Shown: one piece after another, positions 44,731 through 53,300 of the stretch
Position numbering within the stretch: position 1 is the first letter of the stretch
Layout of the letters: each line of letters starts with the position of its first letter
Source: Alphaproteobacteria bacterium AO1-B
Lineage (GTDB): Bacteria > Pseudomonadota > Alphaproteobacteria > Rhizobiales > Stappiaceae
Direction: 5' to 3'
Length of the DNA stretch: 64,000 nt
Assembly (NCBI GenBank): GCA_001890945.1
Contig: MLAX01000001.1
Coordinates: forward strand, 1-64,000
Notes under the pieces: model-generated
The model's database searches: none
What the model saw: the letters and a program-made list of their open reading frames with translations, nothing else
Told to the model about the DNA's origin: nothing
Made by a program: the position numbers and the translations under genes

Positions 44731-44749
44731 CGGGAGGATAGTCCTCCCG
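44731..44749 (+). terminator. Hairpin at the end of cluster II
   Basis: A perfect 8-bp stem CGGGAGGA/TCCTCCCG with the loop TAG, 27 bases past the stop of the last dehydrogenase gene and before the convergent polysaccharide-lyase-like gene. There is no T run, so termination strength is uncertain. It may serve both directions. Confidence 0.5.
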
Positions 44750-44792
44750 ACTGCGTTAACATGTTAGCCGAAAGACATGTTTTTCGCCGGGC

Positions 44793-45692
44793 TCATTTGA
44801 AGATCGGATCGGACAATCCGATGCTCTGAGCGGTTGGTCCGCTCCAGTAATCCTTGTGAAACGCCGTAAACGGCACGTCGAAGTCACTCACGGTATAGAG
44901 CCCGTACTTGAAATAATAGCCGTCTACCTTGTCGTTGGAATAGCCGGTCGTGCCTTCAAACTGAAACATGTCCTGCCAAACTATGTCACAGGTCTCCCGC
45001 AGGGGCGGACACTGCCGCATCCAGGCGTCGATCCGGCCATTATTCTCTGGCGACCACACAACACGGTAGACATATTCGTGGTAAACGCCCTGGTCGATCC
45101 GTGGCTCCGAATAAAGGATCTGGCCGTCTCCTTCGATAGTGCCAAGCCGCTCGATGACGTCGTCGCTCCAAAGGGTGACGACAAAACGGCCGTTCCAAAG
45201 CCGGTGCGAAATGTTAGGCCGCAAGCTATGGCCACCTGCTCTCAGCCGCTCGTGCCACTGAGATAGGACAAGCCGGTGGTCTGCTTCCATGGGAAACGTC
45301 TCCGGGATCAATGTGGAGATCCTGTACCAGACTTCCTCGCCATTTTTGGCCACGTACATGTCGCGCAACTCAGCGCGGATCCCGGATGAAATAGGTTTGT
45401 CATCCGGTGAAATGGTAAACTTTACGGCGCGCAGATCTTTGCCCGGCATTTCAAAATCGATGAGTTCGGCGGATTCACAGTTCGCCAACCGTTTGATGCT
45501 CAGGTCATCCGGGATTTCCTCAGCGGCCATATCACATTTGTAGGAGTCTTCCTCGACAGGTATGGCTTTACCACCGATCACAATCTCGTCTTGAGCGAGT
45601 GCGGCTGACGCGCCCAAGAGCGTTAGAACTCCGCAAACGGAACATGCTTTTGCTCTCGAAAAAGATATAGTGCCTGTGTCGCCTGCGGTCAT
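44793..45692 (-). CDS. Secreted polysaccharide-lyase-like protein (heparin lyase I fold)
   Basis: A protein of 299 residues from Met 45692 (two earlier in-frame ATGs exist at 45716 and 45761, none with a strong Shine-Dalgarno). Residues about 1-33 are a signal peptide ending ASAALA-QDE. The mature part fits the jelly-roll polysaccharide lyase family of heparin lyase I-like proteins: SGIRAELRDM early, LSQWHERLRAGG in the middle and YFKYGLYTVSDFDVP near the end. Several Cys could form disulfides. It would cut a uronic-acid polymer in the periplasm or outside. The exact glycan is unknown, and no other glycan genes are nearby. Confidence 0.7.
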   Translation of the reverse strand: MTAGDTGTISFSRAKACSVCGVLTLLGASAALAQDEIVIGGKAIPVEEDSYKCDMAAEEIPDDLSIKRLANCESAELIDFEMPGKDLRAVKFTISPDDKPISSGIRAELRDMYVAKNGEEVWYRISTLIPETFPMEADHRLVLSQWHERLRAGGHSLRPNISHRLWNGRFVVTLWSDDVIERLGTIEGDGQILYSEPRIDQGVYHEYVYRVVWSPENNGRIDAWMRQCPPLRETCDIVWQDMFQFEGTTGYSNDKVDGYYFKYGLYTVSDFDVPFTAFHKDYWSGPTAQSIGLSDPIFK

Positions 45693-46030
45693 TGGGAAAC
45701 CCTTTTTTGCTTTCATCCATGAACTGAGCGAACGCAAGGGCATGTTTATCGTTCCGTACACACAGACTTGTGATCACGATTTTTTGGGGCCAATTGCACG
45801 ATTCTCTGGAAAGAAGGAATTCGCTTTTTATGCGGATGATCAAATTCGAAGCTCGCCCTACGTAGATACTGGTAAAAATACCAATTATGAACAAAAAATA
45901 GGCAACAAAGCTGCGTTCAGGCAAGTGTAACCATATCTAATTTATTTATTCAGATTAACTTTATAGAAGTGGTTGGATTGTTATTGCAAAAATACTGTAC
46001 CGCCCACTGATCAACCGTGAACTGCTCAGG
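45693..46030. other. AT-rich divergent intergenic region
   Basis: About 340 bp between the divergent lyase-like and TadG-like genes, much richer in A+T than its surroundings. It must hold both promoters, but no box is convincing. No RNA gene, repeat or unlisted coding frame is evident. Confidence 0.5.
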
Positions 46031-47491
46031 GTGAGAAAGTTGGTGCCACCGCTGCAAAGCATTCCTAGAGTACGGATTTCGCAATTGCGTTCACTTTTTC
46101 CAAACCTTGCGTCCCGTTTTTCTGGCCTGGGTGCCGATCGAAGCGGTAATGTCGCCATTCTGACCGCTTTGGCGTTCGTGCCCCTCATGCTGATCACGAT
46201 TGGCAGCCTTGACGTGGTCCGTATGACGACCGCTCAGGCAAAACTCCAGTCAACGTTGGATTCAGCGACACTCGCCGCAGCCTCGCTCAGCAACGCCGGG
46301 AGTATCGAGGATACGGTGGACGAGTATGTTCGGGCCAACCTGCCCAACACCGCGCCTTGGACAACTTTGAATCTGACGATGGGGAATGTCACGGACAGCC
46401 TTAACGCAAAGTCCGTCGAGATCACTGCCACCGTTGATATCGAAATGACGATCTTGAAGCTGGCCGGGATCGACACGACGAGTGTTTTGGCATCTTCAGT
46501 CGCTCAGCAAGCTGCAACAAATGTCGAAGTGGCTGTTGTGCTTGATATCTCCTCGTCCATGGGGGGGTCGAAAATTACGAACCTGCGTTCAGCTGCGAAG
46601 TCTTTCATTGACACAATGCTGAACGAAGACGATCGGGAATACACGTCCCTGAGCATTATACCGTTTGGAGGAACCGTAAATATCGGTGATTTCTACGATA
46701 GATATGCTGTGAACTCATCGACCCCGGGGGTTATCGACTCACCAAGTCCGGCTGATTACTACGTGAACAAAAACGTTCCCTACGGCAAATTCATGTTCTC
46801 TACCGAGAGGGAAGGGTGCATCGAATACACCGATGACGACTTCGACATGACCGCGATTCCGGCGAACAGCCGCCCACAAATACCAGACTTCACCAAATGG
46901 GTCGCGACCAATCCGTGGTGTCCATCTGACGACACCGCAATGCTTCTAAATTCAAATAACACAACCGACTTGAAGGCATTGATTGATGACATGGACCTTT
47001 CCGACGGTACCGGCATGGACATCGGAACGCTGTGGGGTGCAAAGGTTCTGTCCAGTGACATGAGGGGGCAACTGGGCGGTGATTTTTCGGACCGGCCTGC
47101 CGATTTTAATGATGAGGACACGCTTAAGGTTGCTGTGATCATGACTGATGGCGCAATAACTGCGCAGTTTCGACCACGGGACTACACAACGACTGGTAAA
47201 ATCAAAAACAGTACTCAGCAAACCATCGTGTCGAAGGGCGGTAAAAACACCTCTTCGTCCACAGCCGATAATGCGGTTGCTTACTTTAAGCGCATTTGTG
47301 AATATTTGAACGATAACAATGTTCAAGTATATACGATAGGATTTCAAATCAGTAGTGGTTCACTGCCAGACGAGCTTCTTCAATACTGTGCATCAAGTCT
47401 TTCAAATTACTATTTTGTCGAGGGCTTGAACATCGATGATGCATTCAATGCTATTGCGGCGTCGGTGAACAGTCTTCGCATCTCCGGCTAG
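46031..47491 (+). CDS. TadG-like protein with a von Willebrand A domain
   Basis: A 486-residue protein. Residues about 37-65 (RSGNVAILTALAFVPLMLITIGS) form the TadE/TadG-type membrane anchor, preceded by a basic tail. From about residue 170 a vWA domain begins (VEVAVVLDISSSMGGSK), with an intact DxSxS metal site, and it is interrupted by a long acidic insert before AVIMTDGAI. TadG proteins belong to Flp/Tad pili or related envelope structures. The start is GTG 46031 with a weak Shine-Dalgarno. It is followed at once by two TadE-like genes, with no secretion ATPase or pilin gene in view. Confidence 0.85.
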   Translation: MRKLVPPLQSIPRVRISQLRSLFPNLASRFSGLGADRSGNVAILTALAFVPLMLITIGSLDVVRMTTAQAKLQSTLDSATLAAASLSNAGSIEDTVDEYVRANLPNTAPWTTLNLTMGNVTDSLNAKSVEITATVDIEMTILKLAGIDTTSVLASSVAQQAATNVEVAVVLDISSSMGGSKITNLRSAAKSFIDTMLNEDDREYTSLSIIPFGGTVNIGDFYDRYAVNSSTPGVIDSPSPADYYVNKNVPYGKFMFSTEREGCIEYTDDDFDMTAIPANSRPQIPDFTKWVATNPWCPSDDTAMLLNSNNTTDLKALIDDMDLSDGTGMDIGTLWGAKVLSSDMRGQLGGDFSDRPADFNDEDTLKVAVIMTDGAITAQFRPRDYTTTGKIKNSTQQTIVSKGGKNTSSSTADNAVAYFKRICEYLNDNNVQVYTIGFQISSGSLPDELLQYCASSLSNYYFVEGLNIDDAFNAIAASVNSLRISG

Positions 47492-47501
47492 GTTGATTTC
47501 A

Positions 47502-48041
47502 ATGCGTGTCCTGCGAAGTCTCCTTAAAAAGAAAGACGGTGCGACTGCCGTAGAGTTTGCGCTGATCGGCCTGCCGTTTTTTGCGTTGTTTCTGTCCTGT
47601 TTTGAGATGGGGCTTTTGTTCATCCGCATGGCAATGCTGGATCATGCTGTAAACACAACCTCAAAATCAGTCTATATTGGGACAGTCACACAAGGATTGG
47701 CGAACAATACGGTTTCCAGCGATGACCTTGAGCAAGATATCTGCGATCTCGTAGGTGTTGTTGTTCCGAATTGCGCGAATAACATCACTATCGAGCTCAC
47801 GGAAATAGATAACCTAGTCGATCTGCCGGACACGGACGCAGTCTGCCGCGATGAAGGTGATGAATTCGAGCCTGTTGTGAACTTCAATCCGGGCGCTGGG
47901 ACCAGCATCGTGTTCATGCGGGCGTGCGTTACAACGGATGTCTATACACCGGGGTTAGGATTTGGCCTGGAGCTCTCGAAAACCGACAACAATCGGTTTG
48001 AAATAATCTCTTCAATGGCCTTCATGAACGAGCCTTTTTAA
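47502..48041 (+). CDS. TadE-like pseudopilin-type protein 1
   Basis: A 179-residue protein. The N terminus RSLLKKKDGATAVEFALIGLPFFALFL has the TadE signature (Gly/Ala-x-x-A-V-E-F-A-L before a membrane helix), which in pseudopilins precedes prepilin peptidase cleavage with the Glu conserved. Cysteine residues in the periplasmic part (about 84, 93, 124, 151) may form disulfides. ATG 47502 is preferred; a TTG nine bases upstream is the alternative. It starts 10 bp after the TadG-like gene. Confidence 0.85.
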   Translation: MRVLRSLLKKKDGATAVEFALIGLPFFALFLSCFEMGLLFIRMAMLDHAVNTTSKSVYIGTVTQGLANNTVSSDDLEQDICDLVGVVVPNCANNITIELTEIDNLVDLPDTDAVCRDEGDEFEPVVNFNPGAGTSIVFMRACVTTDVYTPGLGFGLELSKTDNNRFEIISSMAFMNEPF

Positions 48042-48042
48042 G

Positions 48043-48606
48043 ATGCAGTTGTTCTTTAAAAGGATCCGGAGCTTTCGGGCGGCTGCAGAGGGAGCTGCCG
48101 CGGTCGAGTTTGCGCTCATTTTTCCCTTGTTGATCCTGATCTTCTTGAACACCGCCAGTTTATTTGATGGGTTCCGTGCTTCCCGTCAGCTTGAGCGAGC
48201 AGCAAGTGTGACAACAGATCTCGTTACCCGGTTCAATGGAGATACGTTTACAGAGGACGATTTCGATCTTATTGAAGCAACGGCAGTGTCGATCCTCGGA
48301 AACTATGCGACCGACAGCAATTTCATCATGACAGTTTCGAGTGTCCGCAATTTCTTCGATGATGAGGATGAATTGGAGGTTCACTGGTCAGAAAGCAATG
48401 ATGACGATGCGCTTCTGGAAGATGATGATTTGGCCCAGTTTGATTTTCCGACCCTCGCAGAAGGCGACACTGTCATCGTCGTACAGTTGTCGTTGGAGCA
48501 TTCAGCCTTGTTTGTAAGTGACATTGTCGGTGACTTCAGTCTGAACGATTTCCATATCCGGCGCCCGCGGTTCAAAACAGAAATAGTGCACGAAGACGAC
48601 AGCTGA
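48043..48606 (+). CDS. TadE-like pseudopilin-type protein 2
   Basis: A 187-residue protein with RAAAEGAAAVEFALIFPLLILIFL at about residues 8-32, again the TadE A-V-E-F-A-L signature plus membrane helix. The periplasmic part is strikingly acidic (DDEDELEVHWSESNDDD and nearby). Its ATG begins one base after the stop of the previous gene, so the two are translationally coupled. The trio TadG-TadE-TadE looks like one structural unit. Confidence 0.85.
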   Translation: MQLFFKRIRSFRAAAEGAAAVEFALIFPLLILIFLNTASLFDGFRASRQLERAASVTTDLVTRFNGDTFTEDDFDLIEATAVSILGNYATDSNFIMTVSSVRNFFDDEDELEVHWSESNDDDALLEDDDLAQFDFPTLAEGDTVIVVQLSLEHSALFVSDIVGDFSLNDFHIRRPRFKTEIVHEDDS

Positions 48607-48678
48607 TTGTGGCGCAAACGCCGGAATAGCGTAGTCCATGAGACAGATCTCAAGTTGCCCATTTTTCCCGAACTAAGC

Positions 48679-49374
48679 CTAGGTATCAAACACGCTTAGG
48701 ATCTCTTTGAGAGGCTTTTTGATTTTGGCGGCGGCAGGAACAGTGGCGTTTGTTGCCGGATGGCCGACAGCGAGGATCATGACGGGCTTTTCGGCTTCCG
48801 GGCGGTCCAGAATATCGTTCAAAAACCGCATCGGATTTGGCGTGTGGGTCAAGGTGCTGAGGCCGGCATGGTGCAAAGCCGTGATCAGCACACCAGTCGC
48901 GATCCCGACGCTTTCAGGAACATAGTAGTGCTTGTAGCGCGTTCCGTCTTCATACGTGCCCCAGCGCTGTGCAAAGATCACAATCAGCCACGGAGCGATT
49001 TCCAGATGCGGTTTGTGCGCGTTGGTGCCGATCGGTTCGAGCGCCTTGATCCAGGCATCTCCCGCGCCGCCATCATAAAACTTTTGCTCTTCTTCTTCGG
49101 CAGCCTCTCGAATTTGGCGCTTTAGTTCCGGATTGCGGATTGCCACGAAATGCCAGGGTTGATGATTGGCGCCGCTTGGAGCGGTGCCGGCTGCGCGTAT
49201 GCAGGTTTCGATCACGCTGCGCTCTACCGGTTTGTCGGAAAACTGGCGAACCGTATGCCGGGTGCGGACGTCTTCCAGAAACTCATTGGCGCGCTGGCGC
49301 ATATCTTCATCGGAAATAGCCCGCCGATCCGGCATTGGCAGAGCCGTATAGACGAGGTTTGATTTGTCGATCAT
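48679..49374 (-). CDS. Iodotyrosine-deiodinase-like nitroreductase
   Basis: A 231-residue FMN flavoprotein. APSGANHQPWHF is the nitroreductase FMN motif. The active-site lid has E96, Y100 and K121 at exactly the spacing (4 and 21 residues) of Glu157, Tyr161 and Lys182 in human iodotyrosine deiodinase, which hold the zwitterion of halotyrosine. The C-terminal half (GVLITALHHAGLSTLTHTP, VGHPATNATVP) also follows that enzyme. Reductive removal of halide from halogenated tyrosines is therefore the likely reaction. ATG 49374 has AAGG upstream; an ATG 33 bases earlier has none. Confidence 0.82.
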   Translation of the reverse strand: MIDKSNLVYTALPMPDRRAISDEDMRQRANEFLEDVRTRHTVRQFSDKPVERSVIETCIRAAGTAPSGANHQPWHFVAIRNPELKRQIREAAEEEEQKFYDGGAGDAWIKALEPIGTNAHKPHLEIAPWLIVIFAQRWGTYEDGTRYKHYYVPESVGIATGVLITALHHAGLSTLTHTPNPMRFLNDILDRPEAEKPVMILAVGHPATNATVPAAAKIKKPLKEILSVFDT

Positions 49375-49787
49375 GGAAAGACCTTGCGCGTCTTGGCTGT
49401 TGTCCATCAGTATGAGGCTTGCCCGAGTTCCATCCAAAGGCAGCACGGTTGATACTGCAGGAATTGCCAATATCATGGCAATGCAAGCTTGAGTGGAAAT
49501 TGGAAAATAGAAACAATATGAGCGAATTAACGGGTCAACAGAATTAAAATTCCGCATGACTAAAAAATAGTCTTGACCAGAGAGCTGGCAGCTTTCTAGA
49601 TTTTCTTGACCATTTGGTCAGGCTGACTGTGAAGAAGGCGACATGCCCGCACAGCGCAGCGCGGCCATATTGCGGGGAATGTGCAAGAGCGTGAGGGAGA
49701 TGCTCATTCCTTTGTTCCCGGCAAGGTTTGACTTCCAGAGACGGGCGGAGCCGACAAGGCACGCCCATAACCAATAGGGGAATGGCA
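49375..49787. other. Divergent intergenic region with a RutR-like box
   Basis: Some 410 bp between the deiodinase-like gene and the binding-protein gene. The part up to about 49560 is the upstream extension of the deiodinase-like frame and probably its leader. A RutR-like palindrome lies at 49606-49621 and an extra half-site TTGACCA at 49573-49579. A GC-rich leader (49640-49780) has some pairing potential but matches no riboswitch I know. Confidence 0.5.
49606..49621. promoter_or_regulatory. RutR-like operator upstream of the binding-protein gene
   Basis: TTGACCATTTGGTCAG matches 13 of the 14 fixed bases of the RutR consensus TTGACCA-N2-TGGTCAA. It lies 166 bp before the start of the THI5-like binding protein. 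RutR is the uracil/thymine-sensing TetR-family regulator of pyrimidine breakdown. A related box precedes preTA (62330-62345). Confidence 0.65.
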
Positions 49788-50777
49788 ATGAAGGCACTCA
49801 AAAGTCTGGCACTGGCTTCGGTCCTTGGCGCTGGTCTGTTTGCGACCGGTGCTCAGGCTGCCGACGAGCTGACGCTTCAGTTGAAATGGGTTACGCAAGG
49901 CCAGTTTGCAGGTTACTACGTCGCCAAAGACAAAGGCTTCTACGAAGAGGAAGACCTTGATGTCACAATCAAACCGGGCGGTCCGGACATTGCGCCGCCA
50001 CAGGTGATCGCCGGGGGTGGTGCAGATGTAATCATCGACTGGATGCCGTCCGCTTTGGCGTCGCGCGAAAAGGGCGTGCCGCTCGTCAACATCGCCCAAC
50101 CATTCCAGAAGTCCGGGATGATGCTGACATGCCGCAAGGAAACTGGAATCTCTTCTCCGGAAGACTTCCGCGGCAAGACGCTTGGCGTGTGGTTCTTCGG
50201 CAATGAGTATCCGTTCCTGTCCTGGATGAGCCAGCTTGGCATTCCGACGGACGGCAGTGACGGTGGCGTGACGGTTCTCAAGCAGGGCTTCAATGTGGAT
50301 CCGTTGCTACAGAAGCAGGCCGACTGCATTTCCACGATGACTTACAACGAGTATTGGCAGGTCATCGACGCGGGCATCCCGGCGGAAGAGCTGGTGGTTT
50401 TCAAATATGAAGACCAGGGCGTCGCGACTCTTGAAGATGGCCTCTATGTTCTGGAGTCCAGCCTGGAAGACCCGGCAATGGTCGACAAGCTGGCGCGCTT
50501 TGTAAAAGCCTCCATGAAAGGCTGGGCCTATGCTGCCGAAAATCCGGAAGAAGCAGCTGAAATCGTTCTGGAAAACGACGCCACTGGTGCACAGACTGAA
50601 AAGCATCAGATCCGGATGGTTGGCGAGATCAACAAGCTGGTCGATGGGTCTGACGGCAAGTTGGACATGGCCGCCTATGAGCGGACTGTGAAGTCTCTCC
50701 TTTCTGGTGGGTCTGATCCTGTTATTACGAAGGAGCCGGAGGGTGCGACCTCAACGGCAGTGACAGACAAGCTCTAA
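49788..50777 (+). CDS. NMT1/THI5-like ABC transporter substrate-binding protein
   Basis: A 329-residue periplasmic receptor. Residues 1 to about 23 form a signal peptide (MKALKSLALASVLGAGLF, cleaved ...AQA-AD). LQLKWVTQGQFAGYYVAKDKGFYEEE is the THI5/NMT1 opening typical of receptors for pyrimidine-like or flavin precursors. The second ATG (49788) sits eight bases after AGGGG and is preferred to the one six bases earlier. No ABC permease or ATPase gene adjoins it, so it must share a transporter elsewhere. The RutR-like box upstream hints at a pyrimidine ligand. Confidence 0.88.
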   Translation: MKALKSLALASVLGAGLFATGAQAADELTLQLKWVTQGQFAGYYVAKDKGFYEEEDLDVTIKPGGPDIAPPQVIAGGGADVIIDWMPSALASREKGVPLVNIAQPFQKSGMMLTCRKETGISSPEDFRGKTLGVWFFGNEYPFLSWMSQLGIPTDGSDGGVTVLKQGFNVDPLLQKQADCISTMTYNEYWQVIDAGIPAEELVVFKYEDQGVATLEDGLYVLESSLEDPAMVDKLARFVKASMKGWAYAAENPEEAAEIVLENDATGAQTEKHQIRMVGEINKLVDGSDGKLDMAAYERTVKSLLSGGSDPVITKEPEGATSTAVTDKL

Positions 50778-50809
50778 GCGAAGCATCTGTCGCTCAAATA
50801 GTTCTGAAG

Positions 50810-50839
50810 CCGGGACGGGTTATACGCCCCGGTTTTTTT
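50810..50839 (+). terminator. Rho-independent terminator
   Basis: CCGGG and CCCGG pair around a loop that contains a second short pairing (CG/CG), followed directly by seven T residues at 50833-50839. It stands 33 bases after the binding-protein stop codon. Confidence 0.85.
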
Positions 50840-50917
50840 GTTGTTTTACACGTATTGAGAGAAAATTAGAGAATTACCTTTAAACACTACTTCATATCGT
50901 CCAGATCTGGATAGAAT

Positions 50918-53176
50918 ATGGGTATTATTGACGATAAAAATGACGAAACGATCTATGATGACGGAAGTGAAAACCGAGAAGGCATCGTAAAAAGACGCAT
51001 TGGAATAAATACGCTATTTGTCGCGCCAGTCGCCGTCGTGCCTGTTTTATTCACGATCGTGTTGGTTGTTTTCGGCGCAGTCTTCATCAAGGTCTGGATC
51101 GCTGAAAAGGAAACCGCGCAGCGCGAAGTCATGGCGGTTTCTCGGATTTTTGACAGCTACCAGCAATCGCTTGTCGACGAGATGGAGCGGTACGCTGCCT
51201 CCAATGCCGCTTACGTCAATGTTGTTTCCAAACCAGATGCGAACTGGATATCAGACCGGTTTGGCGTCGATATGGCCGGCGACTTTTCACCCGACTTTTC
51301 GGGACTGATAGAGCCGAGCGATGGCCTGACATTTTCTGCCAGCCGGTCAGGCGAACCGGCGCAACCGGTGTTTCAGCATATCCTGAGCAGTGACTTTGCT
51401 AATGCGTTGCAGCTGATACGTAACAATTATCTCGCCGGGCTCATTGCGAATGAAGCCGGAGATATTCTGTTCGCCGGTGATTTGGCTGATCTGAATGGAT
51501 CGGATGTATTCCGAGTTAACGGCATTCCAAGCCTTGTAACCGCTTTTGCGATCGTCCCCGATCCTGGCGGTATTCCGATGGTCTATCAGGAGCCCTACAT
51601 CCTGATATCCGTTTTCAAGCTGAACGACCGCAGACTGGCTGAACTGCTGTCCATCCTGCCTGTCGAACAACTTGAGTTGTTGGATGAAGTTCCAGAAGGG
51701 ATGATCGGAATTCCGTTGAAGAATGCAGCGGGTTCGAGTGTGGCTCTGCTTGTTTGGAATCCGATCAGCCGTGCAACCGGGGTTATCGTGTCTTCGATCC
51801 CGGTGCTGTTTTTGTCTCTTGGAACCATTTTGATCATGGTTCTGGCGGCTTTACGTCAGATCACACAGGCCAAAAGTGAACTGGCGGTGCAGGAGCAGGA
51901 AGCGCGTCGGGCGGCGTCTCATGATTCCATGACCGGGTTCACCACACGTGCCCAGTTTTACAAGGAAGCCGGCAAGCGCTTGTCATCCGAAGACGTGCGC
52001 ATAAACGGCGCCAGTCTTGTTTATCTGGACCTGGATAACTTGAAAGAAGTCAACGACATCCATGGGCATATGGCTGGAGATTGGCTGATCATGAGCCAAG
52101 CCGTCCGGATACGAAAGCGTCTTGGGCCGGACGCGCTGATCGGTCGGATTGGCGGCGATGAATTTGTAATTCTGGTAGAAGGCCGGGTCGGGGAAGACCA
52201 CTTCCCGAGCAATCTGGTTGGATTGTTTGATGATCTGATCGAGCCAATTGAGTTTGAAGGGCGTCTGATCGATGCATCCTGCAGCGCAGGGATTGCCCGT
52301 TTTCCGGACCATGGCCGAGGTATACTCGACATCATTCGATCCGCTGATGTTGCTCTTCAAAGGTGTAAGGCCGAAGGCAAACGGTCTTACAGACTGTTCG
52401 ACAATAGGATGGATGAGGAGCGCTGCGAACGCCGACAGCTCCGTAGTGAGCTGGCGACTGCCCTTCAGGACGATCAGTTTGAATTGTTTTATCAGTCAAT
52501 CGTCGTTTCTGACACGGGCGAACGGGCACATGCTGAAGCTCTAATTCGCTGGCGCCATCCCGAACGCGGGCTTGTTTCTCCAGGGTTGTTTTTGCCCATT
52601 GCAAAGGAAGCCGGGTTTACATCCGAAATCGACAATTGGGTGTTGGAGCGGGCGGTCCGCGACGCCAGCACTTGGGGCGGAACCGGTGTTTCTGTCAACG
52701 TGAGCTCAAGCCAGTTCCAGAAAGAAGGGTTTGCCGAGCACGTCGCTGACCTTCTGATGACCTATGGTTTGTCTGCTGACCAATTGCTGCTTGAGATCAC
52801 GGAAGACCTGGTGCTGGAGGAGGATCAATGCACCCAGAAGGTCTTTGCTGAACTTCGTGACATGAATATCGGCCTGGCGATTGACGACTTCGGGACCGGG
52901 TATTCCAGCTTGAGTTATCTGCACAAATACCCCTTCAACACGATGAAGATCGACCGCAGCTTCGTGGCGCGAATTGGGATCAGTGAAGAAAACGACATGC
53001 TGGTCCGCACGCTTCTCGGCATTGCCAAAGTGATGGGAATGAAAACCATTGGCGAAGGTGTTGAAACCCAAGAACAGCGGGAGTTTCTGGTCAATGCGGG
53101 CTGCGAGTATCTACAAGGCTATCTCTTCGACCGGCCGGCGCCGTTGGCCGAAACCGGTTTGAAACGCGCCAGCTGA
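50918..53176 (+). CDS. Membrane c-di-GMP enzyme with CHASE4-like sensor, GGDEF and EAL domains
   Basis: A 752-residue signalling protein. Two membrane helices (about residues 35-60 and 285-310) enclose a periplasmic CHASE4-like domain (SYQQSLVDEMERYAASNAAY). The GGDEF domain (about 325-485) has an intact RIGGDEF site but no clear RxxD inhibitory site, as Ala stands where Asp is expected. The EAL domain (about 500-745) keeps its metal and catalytic residues: AEALIRW, NVSSSQF, LLEITED, IDDFGTGYSS, KIDRSFV and GEGVE. Both making and breaking c-di-GMP look possible. It stands alone after a terminator. Confidence 0.93.
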   Translation: MGIIDDKNDETIYDDGSENREGIVKRRIGINTLFVAPVAVVPVLFTIVLVVFGAVFIKVWIAEKETAQREVMAVSRIFDSYQQSLVDEMERYAASNAAYVNVVSKPDANWISDRFGVDMAGDFSPDFSGLIEPSDGLTFSASRSGEPAQPVFQHILSSDFANALQLIRNNYLAGLIANEAGDILFAGDLADLNGSDVFRVNGIPSLVTAFAIVPDPGGIPMVYQEPYILISVFKLNDRRLAELLSILPVEQLELLDEVPEGMIGIPLKNAAGSSVALLVWNPISRATGVIVSSIPVLFLSLGTILIMVLAALRQITQAKSELAVQEQEARRAASHDSMTGFTTRAQFYKEAGKRLSSEDVRINGASLVYLDLDNLKEVNDIHGHMAGDWLIMSQAVRIRKRLGPDALIGRIGGDEFVILVEGRVGEDHFPSNLVGLFDDLIEPIEFEGRLIDASCSAGIARFPDHGRGILDIIRSADVALQRCKAEGKRSYRLFDNRMDEERCERRQLRSELATALQDDQFELFYQSIVVSDTGERAHAEALIRWRHPERGLVSPGLFLPIAKEAGFTSEIDNWVLERAVRDASTWGGTGVSVNVSSSQFQKEGFAEHVADLLMTYGLSADQLLLEITEDLVLEEDQCTQKVFAELRDMNIGLAIDDFGTGYSSLSYLHKYPFNTMKIDRSFVARIGISEENDMLVRTLLGIAKVMGMKTIGEGVETQEQREFLVNAGCEYLQGYLFDRPAPLAETGLKRAS

Positions 53177-53196
53177 CGCATACCGTCTTCAAGTGT

Positions 53197-53298
53197 TTAG
53201 CTTTTCGGCGTTTTGCGCATCAAGATCCAGGCAAGGAAGCCGATAAACGCAAAGGTCCCCAAGTTCATAAGTGTATCGACGGGATCACCGATAAGCAT
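53197..53298 (-). CDS. 33-residue membrane microprotein paired with the BCCT transporter
   Basis: A short frame that begins two bases after the BCCT stop. Its Shine-Dalgarno AAGGAGG lies within the last codons of the transporter gene, six bases before ATG 53298. The product starts MLIGDPVDTLMNLGTF and has one hydrophobic helix (about residues 11-26) followed by a basic tail RKTPKS. This resembles the small subunits encoded after some NSS transporters (MetS type). I do not recognise a named family. A role as an accessory subunit is inferred from position and the near-perfect ribosome site. Confidence 0.7.
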   Translation of the reverse strand: MLIGDPVDTLMNLGTFAFIGFLAWILMRKTPKS

Positions 53299-53300
53299 TT

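Noticed and set aside
49640..49787. A possible TPP or FMN riboswitch before the THI5-like receptor
   Set aside because: The conserved TPP (CTGAGA ... ACCTG) and FMN (AGGG ... GATTC) cores are absent.
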